Shown piece after piece: positions 26,163 to 34,325 of a stretch of DNA of 64,000 bases (within the stretch, counting starts at the first letter, position 1; each line of letters starts with the position of its first letter). A program made the position numbers and the translations under genes. The notes under the pieces are model-generated. The model saw only the letters and a list, made by a program, of their open reading frames with translations. It did not search any database and was not told the origin of the DNA. Source of the DNA: an uncultured Dehalococcoidia bacterium. GTDB taxonomy: Bacteria; Chloroflexota; Dehalococcoidia; Lucifugimonadales; UBA1123. The stretch is from NCBI GenBank assembly GCA_958296105.1, contig OY282441.1, forward strand, positions 2,811,800-2,875,799, given 5' to 3'.

Positions 26163-27449
26163 ATGGCAATCCTGCAAACATCGAGACCCATCTACTACGG
26201 CTGGTTCGTGGTAGCCGCCTGCGTGTTCATCGCCATGGCGAGCAGCGGAGCGTACAACGGCTTCGGCGTGTTCATCATCCCGATGAGCGAAGAGTTCGGC
26301 TGGAAGCGCGCGTCCATCTCGTTCGCAGTGTCGACGGGTACGATCATAGGCGGTCTCAGCCAGCCCGTGTTCGGTAGAGTGTTCGACCGAGTCGGCGGCC
26401 GCCGACTCATCCTGTTCGGGCTGATCGGATTCGGGCTGTCGAACATCCTGCTGATGTTCACCCCCAACATACTCTATCTCGTGTTCGTGTTCGGCGTTCT
26501 CATCGCACTGACTGGAAGCGCGGGGACTTTCAACACCGCCATCATGCTGGTCTCGAAGTGGTTCGACCGCCGCCGCGCCACCGCCATAGCCCTCGTCTCG
26601 GCCGGAGGGTCGCTCAGCGGGCTCGTGTTCGTGCCGTTCGTCGCGTTCGTCATTCCCATAATCGGCTGGCGAAACACGTGGCTGGTACTCGGCTTAGTCG
26701 TCGTCTGTCTCGCCGCGCCGGTGGCGTTCTTCATACTCAGAGACGACCCAGCGGACGTTGGCCAGCGTCCAGACGGAGACGCAGGCAGTCCGCGCCTTTC
26801 TGCGCGAGGGTACGATACAGCCTCGCCGAGAGGTCCGCTCGACGCTCGCCGCTGGCAGAGCGCGCTAGCCTCCGCCCCGTTCTGGCAGATCTCGGCGGGA
26901 TATTTCGTCTGCGGCGTCACCACAGCCATGATCTCCACCCACTTCGTGCCATACGCCATAGAAGAGGGCTTCTCCCCATCGGCCGGCGCGATCGCGTTCG
27001 GCGTCCTGAGCGGCTTGAACATCGTCGGAGTCATGGTCGTTGGTATGCTCGGAGACCGTCTCGGCAGGAAGAACGTTCTCGCCGCAGTGTACGCGACTCG
27101 CGCCGTTGCGTTCGCCGTCTTGCTCACCGCCCCCGGCCTTTGGGGGCTGTTCGGATTCGCCGTGATCAGCGGCTTCTCGTGGTTCGGCACGGTTCCGCTC
27201 ACCACGTCCCTAACCGCCGAGGTGTACGGCTTGCGAAACATCGGCACGCTGAGCGGCGTGGTCTATCTCGCGCACGCGCTCGGAGGCGCGCTGTCGGTCC
27301 AGATCGCGGGGATAATGAAGGACGTCGCCGGCGACTACACACTGCCGTTCGGAGCGGGCGGGCTGCTTCTCGTGGCAGCCGCCGCCGTGAGCTTCTCGAT
27401 CAGAGAGACTCGCTACTCGTCGCGCTACCAGATGCCCGCCGCCGCCTAG
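26163..27449 (+). CDS. MFS transporter (monocarboxylate/oxalate-like)
   Basis: The 428-residue inner-membrane protein has twelve hydrophobic segments. The N-terminus YYGWFVVAACVFIAMASSGAYNGFGVFIIPMSEEFGWKRASISFAVSTG resembles the OxlT/monocarboxylate branch. The cytoplasmic loop GRVFDRVGGRRLI (motif A) and its echo GMLGDRLGRKNVLA in the second half are clear. Substrates of this branch are small organic acids. A -10-like TAAACT ends 7 bases before the ATG (26150-26155), suggesting a leaderless mRNA. Its 3' end is inside a 57-bp repeat. Confidence 0.9.
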   Translation: MAILQTSRPIYYGWFVVAACVFIAMASSGAYNGFGVFIIPMSEEFGWKRASISFAVSTGTIIGGLSQPVFGRVFDRVGGRRLILFGLIGFGLSNILLMFTPNILYLVFVFGVLIALTGSAGTFNTAIMLVSKWFDRRRATAIALVSAGGSLSGLVFVPFVAFVIPIIGWRNTWLVLGLVVVCLAAPVAFFILRDDPADVGQRPDGDAGSPRLSARGYDTASPRGPLDARRWQSALASAPFWQISAGYFVCGVTTAMISTHFVPYAIEEGFSPSAGAIAFGVLSGLNIVGVMVVGMLGDRLGRKNVLAAVYATRAVAFAVLLTAPGLWGLFGFAVISGFSWFGTVPLTTSLTAEVYGLRNIGTLSGVVYLAHALGGALSVQIAGIMKDVAGDYTLPFGAGGLLLVAAAAVSFSIRETRYSSRYQMPAAA

Positions 27450-27547
27450 CCCGTCCCCGTTCCCTACGGCAGCCGCCTTATCTTGGCCCCAGATGCCGCC
27501 CGCCGCTTAGCTCGTCCCCGTTCCCTACGGCAGCTGTCTTATCTTGG
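27430..27547. repeat. 57-bp imperfect direct repeat spanning the ends of two convergent MFS genes
   Basis: Bases 27430-27486 and 27491-27547 are alike at most positions (shared core CGTCCCCGTTCCCTACGGCA). The first copy contains the last codons and stop of the rightward MFS gene. The second copy contains the last codons and stop of the leftward MFS gene. The duplication therefore links both gene ends. Confidence 0.75.
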
Positions 27548-28757
27548 GAAGAGTCAGCGCGGTGACCACGCTGACGCCCAGCAGTATCGAGCCGTTGACG
27601 AGCATCGCGCCCGTTGCGCCGAACCTCGTCGCAAGCGCGCCCACGCCGAGGTGTCCCACGGGCGCAACGCCTATGCTCAGCACCCAAGACCCCATCGCGC
27701 GCCCGCGCTCCTCGTTCGCCACGTTCTCCTGCATGAGCGTCTTGTACAGCGTGTCCACCGCAGAGGCGCAGGCGTTGATCAGCGCGAGTACCGCCACGAA
27801 CGAGACGAAGCCGCCGCCAAGCGAGAGCGCCATCTCGCCGGCCCCGAATCCGCCCGCCACCACGAAGATGATCAGCCCCTTGCGCTTGGACGCGCTCATC
27901 GCCGCCAGCAGCACGAGGCCGATCAGCCCGCCGCCCTGCCTGAACGCGCTCATCACCCCCAGCCCAACCGACCCGACCCCGAGCTCGTCTCTGGCGAATA
28001 CGGGCAGAAGGCTCTGGTGCGTGAACCCGAATATCTCGGTGACTGCCGCCAGCAGCATGAGCGTCAGCAGAACCCTGTTGGAGCGGATGATGTCCACGTA
28101 TCCGATGAGATTCTGAAGCGCAGACTGCGGCGTTCGCACCGCCGCCTGCCCCGCCTCCCGCGTCCACAGCAGTATAGCCGCGGACAGCGCGTAGCAGATC
28201 GCTATGGCGAGGTACTGGCTGCCGATGCCCACAGCCGCGATGATTCCGCCTGCGCCGAGCGCGCCAGCCACGCCGCCAAGCCGCTGGCTGAGCGACTGCA
28301 AGGACATTCCGTTAAGCGCCGCCTCCGGACCCACGATGTCGTAGGTGTACGCCTGCCTCAGCGTGAACGTGAACGCCCACACGCTGCCCATCCCAACCGT
28401 CAGCGCGATGATGGGCCAGACGTTTTGATAGCCCGTGTACAGCACGGCGGCGGTGACGGCGGCGATCAGCGCGCCGGCTACAGTCGTCCAGCGCACGATG
28501 ACGCGCCTGTCGACGCGGTCGGCAACGGCTCCGGACACCAGACCGAGGAAGAAGAACGGCGCCATCCGCGCCGCAGACGCCACCCCGACCATGAAGGGCG
28601 AGCCGGTCAGGTCGAGTACCAGCCAGCCGAGAGCCACGAACTCCATGCCCATCCCAACCGACTGCATGACGGTCGAGAGCCACAGATACCTGAAATCGCG
28701 GTATCGGAAAGACACGGCCCACACTGCGCCGGCTGCGAAGTTGGAAAGCAGAGCCAT
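27525..28757 (-). CDS. MFS transporter (EntS/MFS_3-like)
   Basis: The 410-residue inner-membrane protein has about twelve spans. The N-terminus (FRYRDFRYLWLSTVMQSVGMGMEFVALGWLVLDLTGSPFMVG) and the loop GAVADRVDRRVIV are typical of the MFS_3 group of exporters, such as enterobactin exporter EntS. It has no detectable sequence relation to the convergent MFS protein beyond the fold. tRNA-Leu lies 35 bases upstream in the same orientation. Confidence 0.9.
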   Translation of the reverse strand: MALLSNFAAGAVWAVSFRYRDFRYLWLSTVMQSVGMGMEFVALGWLVLDLTGSPFMVGVASAARMAPFFFLGLVSGAVADRVDRRVIVRWTTVAGALIAAVTAAVLYTGYQNVWPIIALTVGMGSVWAFTFTLRQAYTYDIVGPEAALNGMSLQSLSQRLGGVAGALGAGGIIAAVGIGSQYLAIAICYALSAAILLWTREAGQAAVRTPQSALQNLIGYVDIIRSNRVLLTLMLLAAVTEIFGFTHQSLLPVFARDELGVGSVGLGVMSAFRQGGGLIGLVLLAAMSASKRKGLIIFVVAGGFGAGEMALSLGGGFVSFVAVLALINACASAVDTLYKTLMQENVANEERGRAMGSWVLSIGVAPVGHLGVGALATRFGATGAMLVNGSILLGVSVVTALTLPKIRQLP

Positions 28758-28791
28758 GGGGCCTTTCCGACGGTCTCTATTGTCAAGGCGG

Positions 28792-28878
28792 TGGTGCCGA
28801 AGGTCGGACTCGAACCGACACGGGATTAACTCCCACCGGTTTTTGAGACCGGCGCGTCTGCCATTTCGCCACTTCGGC
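28792..28878 (-). tRNA. tRNA-Leu (anticodon CAA)
   Basis: Read on the minus strand it is an 87-base class II tRNA. The acceptor GCCGAAG pairs with CTTCGGC, the D-arm begins TGGCGAAATGG, the anticodon stem CCGGT/ACCGG encloses CTCAAAA with anticodon CAA, and a variable arm GGGAGTTAATCCC and GGTTCGAGTCC T-arm follow. Discriminator A and an encoded CCA are present. Confidence 0.97.
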
Positions 28879-28922
28879 GCGCTTGCCCGCGTAATATGAT
28901 TCTAGCACCCGCGCCCCGCCGG

Positions 28923-29693
28923 TCACAGGGGCAGCTTGGACCCCGTTTCACGCAGTCTTCGCTTGCGCTGCTGAACGTCCGGCATCACGCTTGCGACCAG
29001 ATCCCAGAAATCCTTCGAGTGGTTCCTAACGTCCAGGTGCGCCAGCTCGTGAACCACCACGTACTCTATGAGCGAGGGATCCAGCATCATCAGCCGCCAG
29101 TTGAAGCGCAGCGTTCCGTCAGCCGCGCAGCTTCCCCAGCGCCGCTTCTGGTCTCGAATGAGTATTCGCGGCAGTATTCGCGGCTTCCTGCCGTGATCGA
29201 ACTTCGGCAGCCAGCGCACCGCGTCCCGCTCCATCCGCTCGGCGGCGCGCGCCCTGTACCACGCCACTATCTCGCCGCGAATCCGCTCGACTCGCTCGCA
29301 TCCGCGCAGCCCCTTGGGTACGGAGATTATGAAGCGCCAGTTGTCGAAACATACCTCAGCGCGTCGAACGTCCGCCGCGCTCACCTCCAAGAGGACGTCG
29401 CGCCCCAGATAGGGCAGCGTCTCGCCGCTGACGAAGCGATTGGGTTCTGCGGCGCGCTGCGCCTCGCTCGATCTGCTGAGTATCCACCGCGCCTTCTTGC
29501 GAACGATCTCCTGCACCTCGTCATCCGACGCCGTCGCAGGCGCGGCGACGTGAACGCCCTCGCCGTCCACGCTGATCTCCACCGTCTTCTTGCGCCGCTC
29601 GCTGCGTCTGAGCAGATATACGATGGTCGTATCGCCGAAGATCAGGCTTTGGCGTTCGCGCTTGGCACGCCCTGCCGCGTCTCTCTCTCGCAT
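28923..29693 (-). CDS. YgjP/SprT-like metallopeptidase-fold protein (DUF45)
   Basis: The 256-residue cytoplasmic protein has the YgjP-type zinc signature VVHELAHLDVRNHSKDFWDLVASVMPD near residues 210-235, with HExxH and a third ligand His. RWGSCAADGTLRFNWRLMML precedes it, a hallmark of this family. The fold is zincin-like, but physiological activity is unsettled. The ATG at 29693 is used; the frame stays open upstream through a 15-bp tandem repeat, so a longer form is possible. The alpha/beta hydrolase gene is upstream on the same strand. Confidence 0.88.
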   Translation of the reverse strand: MRERDAAGRAKRERQSLIFGDTTIVYLLRRSERRKKTVEISVDGEGVHVAAPATASDDEVQEIVRKKARWILSRSSEAQRAAEPNRFVSGETLPYLGRDVLLEVSAADVRRAEVCFDNWRFIISVPKGLRGCERVERIRGEIVAWYRARAAERMERDAVRWLPKFDHGRKPRILPRILIRDQKRRWGSCAADGTLRFNWRLMMLDPSLIEYVVVHELAHLDVRNHSKDFWDLVASVMPDVQQRKRRLRETGSKLPL

Positions 29694-29718
29694 CTCGAAG
29701 ATTCGCCCGCTGTTCTTC

Positions 29719-29748
29719 CCGTAGACTTTCTGACCGTAGACTTTCTGA
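29719..29748. repeat. 15-bp perfect tandem duplication
   Basis: CCGTAGACTTTCTGA occurs twice back to back (29719-29733, 29734-29748), between an alpha/beta hydrolase gene and the YgjP-like gene. In the frame of the downstream gene it would encode QKVYG twice. Confidence 0.8.
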
Positions 29749-29761
29749 GCCGCGCCGCGCC

Positions 29762-30562
29762 TCACTCTTCGAGGAACTCCCGCACGATGGCCACGAACTC
29801 GGCTGGCCGTTCCAGCTCCGGCCTGTGTCCGCAGTCGTCCATGACTGCGAGACGGGAGCCGGGTATGGATTCGTTGTACTTCTGCCCCGCGCTGAGCGGT
29901 ACCACGCCGTCCTCGCGCCCCCAGACGAGCAGAGTCGGCAGCCGCTTCAGGCGGTGGAGCAGGTGCGGAAGGTTCGGATTGTGCATGTATGGACGCCAGC
30001 TCAACATGCACGCGACTTCGCGCACGTCCTCCCAGTCGGCGGCAAGCTCCAGATCCGGCTCGTCCGGGCAGACCCTCGAAAACTCTGCGACCTCGCTCTT
30101 GTCGAGGACGCTGGCTTCCAGCAGAGCCGGCATCGTTATCAGGAACATGTCCAGTATCTCGCCAACAGGCGGCCTGACGCCCGCCGCGCCCACCAGCGCG
30201 ACCTTCTTGAACCGCTCCGGATTCATCGTCGCAAGCTCCGCCGCAAGCCACCCGCCCAGCGAGAAGCCGAGTACACTCACCTGACCGATGTCGAGATCGT
30301 CCAGCGCTTCCAGATACCAGCCCGCCATGTCTCGCATCGACATCGCCCACTCCAGACGCTCCGAGCCTCCGTAGCCGGGCATCATCGGAATGTTGAGCGT
30401 GAAGCTCCGCGCCAGCGCCTCGTGCCAGCCCAGCCAGCCCGGATGTCCGGTCTCGTCGTGCAGAACCAGCAGCGGCTCGCCCCGCCCGCCCGTTACGATG
30501 CTGGTCTGGATTCCCGCCAGCTCCCTGCTGTGCCTCGTCCACGTCTGTTGAGCGGTCGTCAT
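29762..30562 (-). CDS. alpha/beta hydrolase
   Basis: The 266-residue cytoplasmic alpha/beta-hydrolase-fold protein carries the oxyanion region LLVLHDETGHPGW (about residues 31-43), nucleophile elbow GFSLGGW with Ser near residue 101, an acid in VWGREDGVVP, and catalytic His in DDCGHRPELERP. Substrate is unknown. It lies downstream of ftsY on the same strand, separated by a hairpin. Confidence 0.9.
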   Translation of the reverse strand: MTTAQQTWTRHSRELAGIQTSIVTGGRGEPLLVLHDETGHPGWLGWHEALARSFTLNIPMMPGYGGSERLEWAMSMRDMAGWYLEALDDLDIGQVSVLGFSLGGWLAAELATMNPERFKKVALVGAAGVRPPVGEILDMFLITMPALLEASVLDKSEVAEFSRVCPDEPDLELAADWEDVREVACMLSWRPYMHNPNLPHLLHRLKRLPTLLVWGREDGVVPLSAGQKYNESIPGSRLAVMDDCGHRPELERPAEFVAIVREFLEE

Positions 30563-30585
30563 GTTCGTCTCACCTCTGCCCTTGC

Positions 30586-30608
30586 CCCTCCCCCACTGCG
30601 GGAGAGGG
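30586..30608. terminator. GC-rich hairpin after ftsY
   Basis: CCCTCCCCC at 30586-30594 pairs with GGGAGAGGG at 30600-30608 (one mismatch). It lies about 28 bases past the ftsY stop, before the alpha/beta hydrolase start. No T-run follows. Confidence 0.45.
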
Positions 30609-30635
30609 AGCTTCTTGGGACGGCTCGCAGTATCT

Positions 30636-31577
30636 TCAGGACTCGAACAGCCCTTCGACGAAGCTGCGAGCGTCGAATATCGCCATGTCCTCCGCCTGCT
30701 CGCCCGTTCCCACGAACAGCACGGGCAGGTTCAGCTCGTCGGTGATCGCCAGAACCACGCCCCCCTTGGCGGAGCCGTCCAGCTTGGCGAGGAACACCCC
30801 CGCGCAGCGCATATCCTCCACGAACGCGCGCGCCTGAGCCAGCCCGTTCTGTCCGGTGGTGGCGTCCATAGCCAGCACGACCCGCTGAGATCTGGAGACG
30901 CCCTGCCGCGCTATCACGTTTCGCACCTTTCGCAGCTCCGACATCAGGTTGGATCTGGTGTGCAGCCTGCCGGCGGTGTCGATGATCACCACGTCGACGC
31001 CTCTGGACAGCGCCGCCTGTACACTGTCGAACGCCACCGCTGCGGCGTCCGCCCCCTGCCTGTGCGCTATCACGCCCACGCCCAGCCGCTCGCCCCACGT
31101 CTGAAGCTGCTCTACTGCGGCGGCTCTGAAGGTGTCGCCCGCGCCCAGCAGAACAGTCTTGCCCTGATCCATGTACAGCTTGCACAGTCTGGCTATGCCC
31201 GTAGTCTTGCCGACTCCGTTGACCCCGACCATCAGGATGACCAGCGGCGGCTCCTCGACCTCCATCACGCGGTCCGCGCCCTCCACCGACAGCATCTCCA
31301 CCATCTCGCCCTTGAGAACGTCGAACGCCTCTTCCGGTCGCGTGATGCCTTCGTCACGTATCCGATCCCTGAGAGAGTCGAGCAGCTTCATCGTGGTCGC
31401 GCCGCCCACGTCGGCGGATATCAGAATCTCCTCCAGCTCTTCCCACATGCCATCGTCGATCTGGCTTCGCTGAAAGACGCCAGTCACACGGCGGAACCAT
31501 CGTCGGCTCGTCCTGCGGACTGCGCTCCGCGTCCTCGCCTGATCCTCCCGCTCTCTCCGCCTGAACAACCTGAGCAT
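30636..31577 (-). CDS. ftsY: signal recognition particle receptor FtsY
   Basis: The 313-residue SRP-GTPase docks ribosome-SRP complexes at the membrane. A short, very basic N-terminus (LRLFRRREREDQARTRS) is followed by the NG domain: P-loop VGVNGVGKTTGIARL, DTFRAAAVEQLQ, DTAGRLHTRSNLM, and the TKLD-type motif LAKLDGSAKGG. Like other Chloroflexi and many Gram-positives it lacks the long acidic A domain of the E. coli protein. ATG 31577 is chosen; ATG 31598, seven codons earlier, is also possible. The upstream region is a 30-bp tandem repeat. Confidence 0.96.
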   Translation of the reverse strand: MLRLFRRREREDQARTRSAVRRTSRRWFRRVTGVFQRSQIDDGMWEELEEILISADVGGATTMKLLDSLRDRIRDEGITRPEEAFDVLKGEMVEMLSVEGADRVMEVEEPPLVILMVGVNGVGKTTGIARLCKLYMDQGKTVLLGAGDTFRAAAVEQLQTWGERLGVGVIAHRQGADAAAVAFDSVQAALSRGVDVVIIDTAGRLHTRSNLMSELRKVRNVIARQGVSRSQRVVLAMDATTGQNGLAQARAFVEDMRCAGVFLAKLDGSAKGGVVLAITDELNLPVLFVGTGEQAEDMAIFDARSFVEGLFES

Positions 31578-31620
31578 GTGCGTCGATTCCTCTAACATGG
31601 CGCTGATGAATAATATCGGC

Positions 31621-31710
31621 GCTGGTGAATAAAATGGCGTTGGTGAATGCGCTGGTGAATAAAATGGCGCTGGTGAATGCGCTGGTGAACAATATAGCGC
31701 TGGTGAATGC
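31621..31710. repeat. 30-bp tandem repeat (3 copies) between ftsY and a divergent membrane-protein gene
   Basis: Three consecutive 30-base units start at 31621, 31651 and 31681, each beginning GCTGGTGAAYAAWATRGCG. A degenerate partial unit lies at 31601-31620 and another after 31710. Each unit itself contains two GCTGGTGAA words. The array fills the divergent intergenic region and could be hypervariable. Confidence 0.9.
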
Positions 31711-31801
31711 GCTGGCTGGCTGCCGAACTGAGGGTAGCACCTGCGACCGAGCGTCACAAGGCGAATGGCTGTAACCTTCGTAATTCGCTGCCCCATATCC
31801 G

Positions 31802-31807
31802 TATAAT
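31802..31807 (+). promoter_or_regulatory. -10 hexamer for a near-leaderless transcript of the YYY membrane protein gene
   Basis: A perfect TATAAT lies 9 bases before the ATG at 31817. No ribosome-binding site is seen in between. The expected transcription start is within a few bases of the start codon. Confidence 0.6.
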
Positions 31808-31816
31808 GTCTGCGCG

Positions 31817-34174
31817 ATGTCGGACGTTCTCATATGGCTGATGATGGTAGAGCTGATCGGGCTGGCGGCTTTCCCGCTGGCGTATCTCCTGCTGCCCAAG
31901 CTGACGGACAGGGGATACGGCGTCAGCAAGGCGCTCGGAATCCTGCTGATCGGATATTCCGCTTGGATACTGAGCGCGCTGCGCCTCGTCCCCAGCGCGC
32001 GCCTGACCCTGTTCGCCCTGCTCGCCCTGCTCGCGCTTGCGTCCGCGTGGCTCGCCTACCGACGCCGCGCCGAGATGCGCGAGTTCTTGGCGCGGAAGTG
32101 GCGACTCATCGCCGCCGTCGAGATCGTGTTCCTCGTATTCTTGCTCGGCTGGACTCTGTTCAGGGCGTTCGACCCCGCCATAGACCACACCGAGCAGCCT
32201 ATGGATTTCATGCTCCTGAACTCATCCATACGCTCCACGCTCGGCCAGCCGCAGGACGCATGGATGGCAGGCGAGACGGTCAGCTACTACTACTTCGGCT
32301 ACTGGATGATGGGCGCGCTGAGCGAGCTTTCCGGCGTGGCGTCCAACTTCTCGTACAACCTGTCCGTCGCGCTCGTTCCCGCGCTGGCGGCAAGCGCGAT
32401 CATGTCCATCGTCCTGACCATGACGCGCTCGGACGGGGCTTCCGCGCGGCTGGGCGTAATCTCGGCGCTTGCCGCCGCCGTCGCGCTCGGCGTCGTCTCG
32501 AACCTCGAAGGCGTCTTGGAGTTTATGAGCGCCAACGCCATAGGCTCACAGGGGCTGTACGACTGGGTTTCCATAGACGGGCTGGACGGCCCCGCCGAGA
32601 CTCCAACGCAGGGCTGGACGCCCGAAGGCTATTGGTGGTGGTTCAGAGCGACCAGAGTCATCAACACGTTCGAGGACGGCGGCGGGATCGACTACACCAT
32701 TCAGGAGTTCCCCTTCTTCAGCTTCATGCTGGGCGATCTGCACCCTCACATGATGGCTATTCCGTTCTCGCTGCTGTTTTCCGGGTTCGTTCTGAACTTC
32801 TTCAGGTCAGAGACGCTCTCCCTGAGAGACCCGATGCGGAATCGCTGGGGCTTCGCGTCCGCTGCGGCGATGGGGCTGACGCTGGGCGGCGTGGGCTTCA
32901 CCAACATGTGGGACATGCCCACCTGCGCCGCCCTCCTGCTGGGCGTGGCGGCTCTCAAGGCGTATCCGAAGCCGCGCTCGGAAGACCAAAGCCCCGCGCG
33001 CGGCGTGCTGTGGCGAACGGGTCTGGAGGTCTTGCGCGTCCCCCTGCCCGTCATCGCGCTCGCCTTCCTGCTGTTCCTGCCGTACTATCTCGGCTTCGCC
33101 AGCTCGGTGGAGGGCATTGGCGCGGTCGCCGTCCCCACGCGCTATCTGCACCTGTTCATAGTTTGGGGAGTGCCGCTGGCGCTGGTCGCGCCCTTCGTGG
33201 TCGCCAGCTTCTGGCAGACGGTCGTAGGCCCGGACTGGCGCGGCATGACCGCGATCACCATGCTCGCCGCGCTCCTGCCCTTCGCGGCGTGGATGGTGAT
33301 GAGGCTCCAGTCGCCGCAGGCGATGGATGCCCCTGCCTTGCGGCTGATCCACGTGCTGCCGCTGGCGACGCTCGTCGGAATGGGCGCGTGGTCTGCGCTG
33401 TACGAGGTCAGTCGGCGCGGCGCGACGGGCAGAGCGTTCGCGCTCGCGCTGGCTACTCTCGGCATGTTGCTGATAATGGGGCCGGAGCTGCTGTACGTGG
33501 ACGACTTCTTCGGGCAGCCGAGCGAGCGGATGAACACCGTGTTCAAGCTGTACTATCAGGCGTGGGTACTGCTCGCCGCCGCGTCCGGATACTGCCTCCA
33601 CTACTGGCTGACTTCGCGCCCCAAGCTGTACGGATGGCGCAAGACGCTCTCCACTGCGTGGGCAGTCGCCGCCGCCGCCCTCGTGATCGCAAGCCTGTAC
33701 TACCCGATGGCAGCCGCCGCGAGCAAGGCCGTAGAATCCCCGTCGTCCGCGAATCTGGACGGGCTGGAGTTCGTCCGTCGGCGCAGCCCCGCAGAGTACG
33801 AGGCGATACTGTACGTCAGAGACAGTCTCGGCAGCGAGGACGTCATCTTGGAATCAGTGGGCGAGTGGTTCGACAGCGGGCTGATTTCGCGCAGCTCCGG
33901 CGTCCCCACCGTATTCAACTGGCCCGGCCACGAGCTTCAGTGGCGCGGCTCGTCCGAGCATTTCGCCGCCCGTCAGGGGGACGTCGCCGCGATCTACACC
34001 ACCACAGACGTGGACGAGGCGCGCAGCCTGCTGGCGAAGTACGGCGTAAGCCACGTGTACGTGGGCCCGCGCGAGCTGAGCGCGTATTCCGGCGCGGGCA
34101 TGGAGAAATTCGCCGAGTTCATGGACATCGCCTTCCAGCAGGACGAAGTTACCATCTACCGAAAGCGCGAGTGA
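31817..34174 (+). CDS. DUF2298 / Chlor_Arch_YYY family membrane protein
   Basis: The 785-residue polytopic membrane protein has the diagnostic Tyr cluster VSYYYFGYWMMGALSELSGV near residues 155-175. It also has DHTEQPMDFMLLNSSIRS upstream of it and FSFMLGDLHPHMMAIPFSLLFSGF near 295-320, all typical of the Chlor_Arch_YYY family (TIGR03662, DUF2298) found in Chloroflexi and archaea. About a dozen membrane spans and a soluble C-terminal part are visible. It is probably a polyprenyl-phosphate-sugar-dependent glycosyltransferase of the GT-C kind. The next gene is its usual partner. Confidence 0.9.
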   Translation: MSDVLIWLMMVELIGLAAFPLAYLLLPKLTDRGYGVSKALGILLIGYSAWILSALRLVPSARLTLFALLALLALASAWLAYRRRAEMREFLARKWRLIAAVEIVFLVFLLGWTLFRAFDPAIDHTEQPMDFMLLNSSIRSTLGQPQDAWMAGETVSYYYFGYWMMGALSELSGVASNFSYNLSVALVPALAASAIMSIVLTMTRSDGASARLGVISALAAAVALGVVSNLEGVLEFMSANAIGSQGLYDWVSIDGLDGPAETPTQGWTPEGYWWWFRATRVINTFEDGGGIDYTIQEFPFFSFMLGDLHPHMMAIPFSLLFSGFVLNFFRSETLSLRDPMRNRWGFASAAAMGLTLGGVGFTNMWDMPTCAALLLGVAALKAYPKPRSEDQSPARGVLWRTGLEVLRVPLPVIALAFLLFLPYYLGFASSVEGIGAVAVPTRYLHLFIVWGVPLALVAPFVVASFWQTVVGPDWRGMTAITMLAALLPFAAWMVMRLQSPQAMDAPALRLIHVLPLATLVGMGAWSALYEVSRRGATGRAFALALATLGMLLIMGPELLYVDDFFGQPSERMNTVFKLYYQAWVLLAAASGYCLHYWLTSRPKLYGWRKTLSTAWAVAAAALVIASLYYPMAAAASKAVESPSSANLDGLEFVRRRSPAEYEAILYVRDSLGSEDVILESVGEWFDSGLISRSSGVPTVFNWPGHELQWRGSSEHFAARQGDVAAIYTTTDVDEARSLLAKYGVSHVYVGPRELSAYSGAGMEKFAEFMDIAFQQDEVTIYRKRE

Positions 34175-34197
34175 CCGCATCTAACCCATGTGTCCGC

Positions 34198-34308
34198 GTG
34201 TAGACCGTGAGCCTGTAAACCGTAAGCGTGAAGCGTGTAGCCCGTGAGCGTGTAAACCGCAAGCGTGAAGCGTGTAGAGCGTGAGCGTGTAAACCGTAAG
34301 AACGAGGA
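34198..34308. repeat. 37-bp tandem repeat (3 copies)
   Basis: Units start at 34198, 34235 and 34272 and read GTGTAGNSCGTGAGCSTGTA followed by AACCG and AAGC words, differing at a few positions. The array lies between the two large membrane-protein genes of the glycan locus. Shorter GTGAGCGTGTA words also repeat inside the unit. Confidence 0.9.
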
Positions 34309-34325
34309 TATTCAGGGTCGTAAAG

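Noticed and set aside
29694-30542. Upstream extension of the YgjP-like gene through the alpha/beta hydrolase region
   Set aside because: The upstream part lies in another frame of a clear hydrolase gene and shows no family similarity; the ATG at 29693 gives a normal-length protein.
31834-34203. A second open frame of about 790 codons overlapping the YYY membrane-protein gene on the same strand
   Set aside because: It is Arg/His-rich with no hydrophobic pattern or family motif, while the overlapped frame has clear family motifs; long shadow frames are common at this GC content.
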